Positions 59,090 to 64,000 of a DNA stretch of 64,000 nucleotides are shown one piece after another. The notes under the pieces are model-generated. The model was not told the DNA's origin, ran no database searches, and saw only the letters and a program-made list of their open reading frames with translations. The DNA is from Sipunculus nudus (lineage: Eukaryota > Annelida > Sipuncula > Golfingiida > Sipunculidae): the NCBI GenBank assembly GCA_026874595.1, contig CM049306.1:74401642-74465641 (forward strand), in the 5' to 3' direction. Position 1 is the first letter of the stretch; each line of letters starts with the position of its first letter. The position numbers and the translations under genes were made by a program.

Positions 59090-59395
59090 CAGGATAGTAC
59101 CGGTGTCGATCAACATAGCTAAACCCCCTCTGCCCCGCCAAAACGTCATGTTGTATGACTTAAAATCCACTGACGGTAAGTGGCGGTGGCACGAGAGGAT
59201 GTGTCGCGTCCCCATGCACGCCAGGAGAGGGCGTTGGGGAGTGACCCTGCTGGAGCAAGCGGGAACCTCCCTCGACCGAGTTCCATGTGGAGCTGGTCAA
59301 CTCTCAAAACCAGATCAAGGACTGGAGGGGCGTTCCCTGGCACCAGAGTGTCATCATCTCCCCTTAAAACTGGATTTCAGTGAGTATTTGTCCAA
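59090..59395 (+). pseudogene. unrecognised coding relic
   Basis: A TTTCAG acceptor-like site is followed by TIRIVPVSINIAKPPLPRQN and then GKWRWHERMCRV. In a second frame EFHVELVNSQNQIKDWRGVP ends at a stop. Composition (GC-rich, few AT-type stops) and a frame switch near 59270 suggest a decayed exon. I do not recognise it. Confidence 0.35.
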
Positions 59396-59984
59396 TTATC
59401 TATCGACTGGTGTATCTTGGTATCTTTTTTATATCATTTGAATCATTACTGTCTTAAGTGTATCTTGTGGCTCTATTTATTTTATTAATTATGCTAAGTA
59501 CGAATAATGCTACGTCTACTTTCAATCTTTGTTTACATACTTTTATTTACTGTGATTTAATAGCAGTTTTTTTTATAACATGGATAATTTTATACATAAC
59601 TGGCATATAAAATAATGCATTTCAAAGTACATAAGTTGATACATTATAAGAAATGTAATATAACAAGTAAATCCAAACTTATTTTAAACATGGGCCAACT
59701 AAACTAAAAAAACTTCATTATCAAGAACGGCGTCAGTATAAGCCATTTTGAAAATAAATCCGCTAAATTTATACTAAATCATTTGCTGGAAAATTTGTAG
59801 CAGGCCTAACCAATTCGGTTATGTTTGTATATAAATATGACATATACATTTTGGTGAAATTGTGTATATGTATGTAAAAATTTATATACTTTATATTTAT
59901 ATGTTGGAACGTGTAGAGAGATGTTATATGATGGAACGACAATGTATAGAGTCCATAATGCCAGAAACACGTTCCCACTCAATC

Positions 59985-60035
59985 ACCACCTGACGAAGAA
60001 GTCTTTGTACTTCGAAAGCTCGTGTGTTAATAAAC
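59985..60035 (+). ncRNA. minimal hammerhead ribozyme motif of the Penelope-like element
   Basis: CACCUGACGA, then stem II GAAGU/ACUUC with loop CUUUGU, then GAA and the 4-nt self-complementary stem III AGCU with C as the cleavage base, then GUG pairing with CAC. Tiny palindromic stem III hammerheads that act as dimers are known from Penelope-like elements. It lies about 130 bases before the element's ORF. Confidence 0.65.
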
Positions 60036-60120
60036 TAGTTAGTCTATCTAAAAGGCGTCACTGTTTATCTTAACTTCCGCTTCAACTACAGACTAACAAG
60101 GCTATACCACTTATTATCAT

Positions 60121-61604
60121 GGAAAACGACGCCACATCTAGCCGAATCAAGTGGGAACTTCTTAATTTGAGGAAAAAAACTTGCTCTGGTTAATAGTGAT
60201 CTATACTTCCTGACGCAATGTAGGAAACAAGATCTAATTCCGAAGGGACTCAAAATAACTAACCCACTGAAAACTACGTACAGCACGCCATACGCCGTAA
60301 AACAATGCCGGAACCTATCCAGGAAACTAAGGAACTACCTGATACACATAATCTACAAGAAACAGAGCTTAATCAAGCAACAGTACCTGGAAAAAATTAG
60401 AAAACATCAGCCAAGTAAAGAGGTCATACTATACGTGGATAATAAATACCATGAAGATCTCCAGAAAAGATTACAAAAGAAAAAAAAGGTAAGCTTTAGA
60501 AACTCAAACAACCTATACAACATAAAAAAGCAGATGAGCTACCTGTTATCTAGCAAGATAATGTAATAAATCAAAATAAAAGTGAACATTCAGAAACCGA
60601 TTATGCTCCGTTACATGACAAATCCGAAATAACCAATCTATCCAAACACAAACTATCAAATTCAGAAATAAGTCTCTTATCAAAAGGGTTTGAAATTCTG
60701 CCCAACACCTAAAATTGATACCATCCAACTTTATGGAGATTTGGAAGATTTTTTCCGCAAACTCAGATTAAAAGAATATTTCTATCATGAAAACCCACCA
60801 TCTAATGAATCCGAAAAGCCCACTGGAATAATTAACGACAGAAATTGTAACAAAATCTGGACACCCCCGACAGGACGTAACCCCAAAGTAGATATTTATA
60901 TAAACACATTAAGAAATATTATCAATTCAGAAATTTTTAATAGAATAACCAAATCAACAAATAATCTTACAAATTATGAACAAGAAGCCATTACCACACT
61001 AAAAAATAATAAAGAAATAATCATCAGATCGGCCGATAAAGGAGGCGCCACTGTAATTCAAGACAAAACAGATTATATTAAAGAGGCCTACCGACAAATC
61101 GATAATGAAAAATATTACAGAAAATTTGACGGGGATCCAACAGAAAAATTCTCAAAAGAACTTAATCACCTCATGTTAACTTTTGCAAAACATGTTCAAC
61201 TGGAAATATTTAAGTATATACCCGAAAACCCAAAACCAGGCAGCTTTAACACGCTCCCTAAAATACATAAAAAAGACAATCCAGGGAGACCAGTTATCTC
61301 CGGTATAAGAACTCTTACTGAACTAATTTCTGGATTTGTGGAAACCAATCTAAAACCTATCGTTCAAAATTCTAATAGCTATGTCCGCGATACTACAGAC
61401 TTTCTAAACAAACTTAACATGATCGATAATATTCCGGAAGATAGTATATTGGTAACTATGGACGTCGAATGTTTACAAGTCACTAATTTACCTTACACGG
61501 ATGGCCTAAAGGCATGCATGAAACTCCTCATTGATAATAATAAATATAATAATATAACACCGGAAATCACCACTGATTTGGCTGAATTTATCATCGGAGA
61601 GACC
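60121..61604 (+). mobile_element. truncated Penelope-like element, reverse transcriptase relic
   Basis: The N-terminal part reads DLYFLTQCRKQDLIPKGLKI; then NLSKHKLSNSEISLLSKG and KFCPTPKIDTIQ; then an open frame of about 300 codons with FRKLRLKEYF, SADKGGATVI, LPKIHKKDNPGRPVISGIRT, FVETNLKPIVQNS and motif A as LVTMDVECLQVTNLPYTDG. These are hallmarks of Penelope RTs. Frameshifts lie near 60175 (A-run), 60555 and 60689. The RT stops before the AMG---P and DD motifs, where sequence shared with 62680 begins; the GIY-YIG nuclease end is absent. Confidence 0.85.
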
Positions 61605-63261
61605 CGGAGATGACAATAGGCGACTATAAATTACCATTTTCATATTGAACATGCGACATGATAAAATAAATCACGATACGTGATTAACTGTACAAGTTAA
61701 CAACTTTGACGTCCAACGCGTTTTCAAGAATATCTGGTATATGGTGTATGATATTCGGAAAGACTCGGACAACATGTGACATTCACATTTTGTAATCAGC
61801 AATCATACACATGCTGATTTATACTGCCTTTTGCCTTCGGGCACAACTATCCAATGACGATCAAGCTGCTATCGACTCTCTTAACGCACATTTACAGTAT
61901 TTCGTACCGGTAAGCTGATTTTTATTTCTGCAATTGAAATTTCTTCCACTTATATATCACTTTTATTGGTGTATTGTTTTGCGCTTATAATGTATCTACT
62001 GAGTTGTTTTTTTTTTGCGTGACAACAGTTACATAATTTCATCTATCGGCAAAATAAAATTCTGTTTGCGATGCAATCATATATACGAATACCAATATAC
62101 CTTAGTGGTTTACGTAAAAGGTTAAATACCTCTGTATTTATATATATATGTATATATTTATATTACATTCTTCTAGAGAGAACAGTCAACTGGGGAGTCT
62201 TACGAAACCATATTCTGTGCACAGGCAGTACTAAACAACACGCGGCACAAGAACGCAAAGGCGTGGAGGACGTCATCTTAGACTGGTTGTCATGCATACT
62301 TATGCGAGAAGTACACATATAACGCTGTTGCCAGGATTACCAAGACCAGATGATTTCCAACCAGTGGCATCGCTTCAGTTGATGAATATTTAATGACTAT
62401 CGTAGTTTGTTGAATGTCATCATAAAACATGACGGAGCAGTAAAATAAATCACAAAAATATTATCACCTATACAATTTTACAACTTGAAATTCAACGTTT
62501 GTCAACCATTTCAGGCGGAGACTTGGACCATATGGGACAAACATATTGTAATCAGCAGTCATATACATTTTACTGCATTCTGCCTTCCGTTTGCAATTTG
62601 ACATGACATGCATGCAGACAAGACGTCCTACTTCAGTTTATAGCCCAGGCGACCAACACAAGACACGAAAAGGAAGGGACCCGGAGATGACAATAGGCGA
62701 CTATAAATTACCATTTTTTATTTTACATACGACAAGATAAACAAATGACAACGACCAAAAATAGAAAAAAAACAAGAAGAACATCACGAAATAAGAGTAT
62801 TAACACAGACGGACCAACAGTAACTGGAAACAGCACACGGACGAGCAAGACAGACAAAAGCCTACACAGGCAAGGATATGATAGTGAGGACTGAGGACAT
62901 GAAGACGCTGACAAAAATACAGGATACTTACAACACACTGACATACAGGAAAGTTACATAGGATATACACTTATTGGCGAACAAGAAAGTGACAACAAAT
63001 CAACAAAGACTGACATGAAGAACATCAGCTCACTCAGACGACCCTCCATATTTGACACTATTTGGACAGAACCCCCGGGACAATCAAGCGGCTATCGACA
63101 TATGCAGTATTTCATGCCGGCAAGTTGACTTTTATTTCTTCCACTTATATATTACTTTTATTGGCGTATTTAAGTGCTTATATACTAAAATTCATTTTTA
63201 CTGTACTTGTATGCATGTATATTTAAAAGATTATATACCTCTGTACTGTTATATAATTATA

Positions 63262-63317
<56 letters not shown>

Positions 63318-64000
63318 ACATATATGTCTTCTTTATATATTACGTTCTTCTTAACAGAACAAACAAGAGGACAAACAACATGCGGCACAGGAACGCAGGG
63401 GCCACGCTGCACAGACTCTGACTCGCAGGAGTAGAAATGACATATGGCGGAAGGATGCGCAGGGGCGTATTTGACTGGTTGTCATGCATACCCTTGTCAG
63501 AACGGTGTAGCCAGGAATTTCCCACCAGGGGCATCGCTTCAGTTGATAGAGTTCAATACTATTTTATTTCGATAAATGTCATCATAAAACGGGAGAGAGA
63601 TGTAAAATAAATCAAGAAATATGATAAACTATACAATTTCACAACTCGGAGAAGCAACGCGTTTCAAGCATTTCTGGCGGTGTATGATATTTGGTGGGGC
63701 AACATTTGACATTAACATTTTGTAATCAGCCATCATATACATGCTGATTTTTAATGCCTTTTTGTATAACTTATAAGCTATACAGGCCGCAACTAACAGA
63801 CTACTCTTAGCCACAGATTGTAGTCTCGTTGTTTGAATATTCATCAAGCAGACGCTAGTTGTGAAAAATATTTCAGTCTCCGTTAATTGGTAATCTATTC
63901 TGTTGGAGATCTCTCCTGATTAAAACATCATTCTGCGTTTTATACACATTCAAAATATCTTCGGAGAAACTCATAGGTCTAACTAATATACCTATAGGTC
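61605..64000 (+). repeat. tandem repeat of roughly 0.8-1.2 kb, about 2.5 units
   Basis: Units start near 61605, 62416 and 63576. Landmark ATAAATCA(C/A)...ACGCGTTT...TTTTGTAATCAGC recurs near 61667, 62443 and 63607; CGGAGATGACAATAGGCGAC occurs near 61609 and 62687; GTGGCATCGCTTCAGTTGAT/GGGGCATCGCTTCAGTTGAT near 62364 and 63529. Unit 2 has about 390 extra bases (62740-63060). Exon-like pieces: DDQAAIDSLNAHLQYFVP before a GTAAGC donor (about 61856-61911), and KQHAAQER after acceptor-like sites (near 62235 and 63375). Confidence 0.75.
63265..63305. repeat. (TA)n microsatellite
   Basis: About 40 bases of AT dinucleotides within the second large repeat unit. Confidence 0.95.

Overview
This is a eukaryotic, AT-rich, repeat-dense genomic window. 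It has spliced genes with GT-AG introns and many minisatellites. Tandem-repeat elements end in ACGG/GACA microsatellites and a 3' hairpin, a layout known from bivalve 'pearl' elements. There are also Penelope-type and LINE retroelement relics and cut-and-paste DNA transposons. A mollusc, most likely a bivalve, fits best; that is inference, and nothing here fixes the species. Long homopolymer and (TA)n runs mean some single-base indels could be assembly errors.

1-3.4 kb: intergenic, with a 36-bp minisatellite and a foldback element. 3.6-24.9 kb (minus strand): one host gene, an orthologue of Artemis (DCLRE1C/SNM1C), the nuclease that opens hairpin DNA ends in non-homologous end joining. All 11 coding exons can be placed with matching phases, giving 1133 residues with every metallo-beta-lactamase/beta-CASP catalytic residue present. 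Its introns hold several repeats: an inverted pair of palindrome-bearing repeats, a 146-bp tandem array, hAT-like and other MITEs, a 369-bp recent duplication, and a 30-bp minisatellite that copies the exon 5 splice donor.

25.2-36.9 kb: a decayed LINE ORF (plus strand) is split by a 10.8-kb DNA transposon at 25594-36388. The transposon has CACTC...GAGTG inverted termini and a TA target duplication. Removing the insertion and one TA restores the LINE reading frame. Inside, on the minus strand, lie a CACTA-type transposase ORF and a multi-exon SAM-domain (SAMD3-like) gene. The two halves of the SAM domain are encoded on either side of the transposase ORF, so the transposase sits in intron 1 of the SAM gene, as in plant En/Spm. 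Both genes carry disabling lesions. A complete type I hammerhead ribozyme lies between this gene's promoter side and the right terminus.

37-45.5 kb: relic sequence of unknown identity, microsatellites, two more tandem-repeat elements and a CpG-rich GTGTCG-repeat block. 45.7-56.8 kb: relic pieces of one expanded, uncharacterised metazoan protein family; two of them lie between long inverted repeats at about 48.78 and 56.79 kb. 58.6-61.6 kb: a dispersed repeat, an unrecognised coding relic and a truncated Penelope-like element preceded by a minimal hammerhead motif. 61.6-64.0 kb: a tandem repeat of roughly 0.8-1.2 kb carrying exon-like segments.
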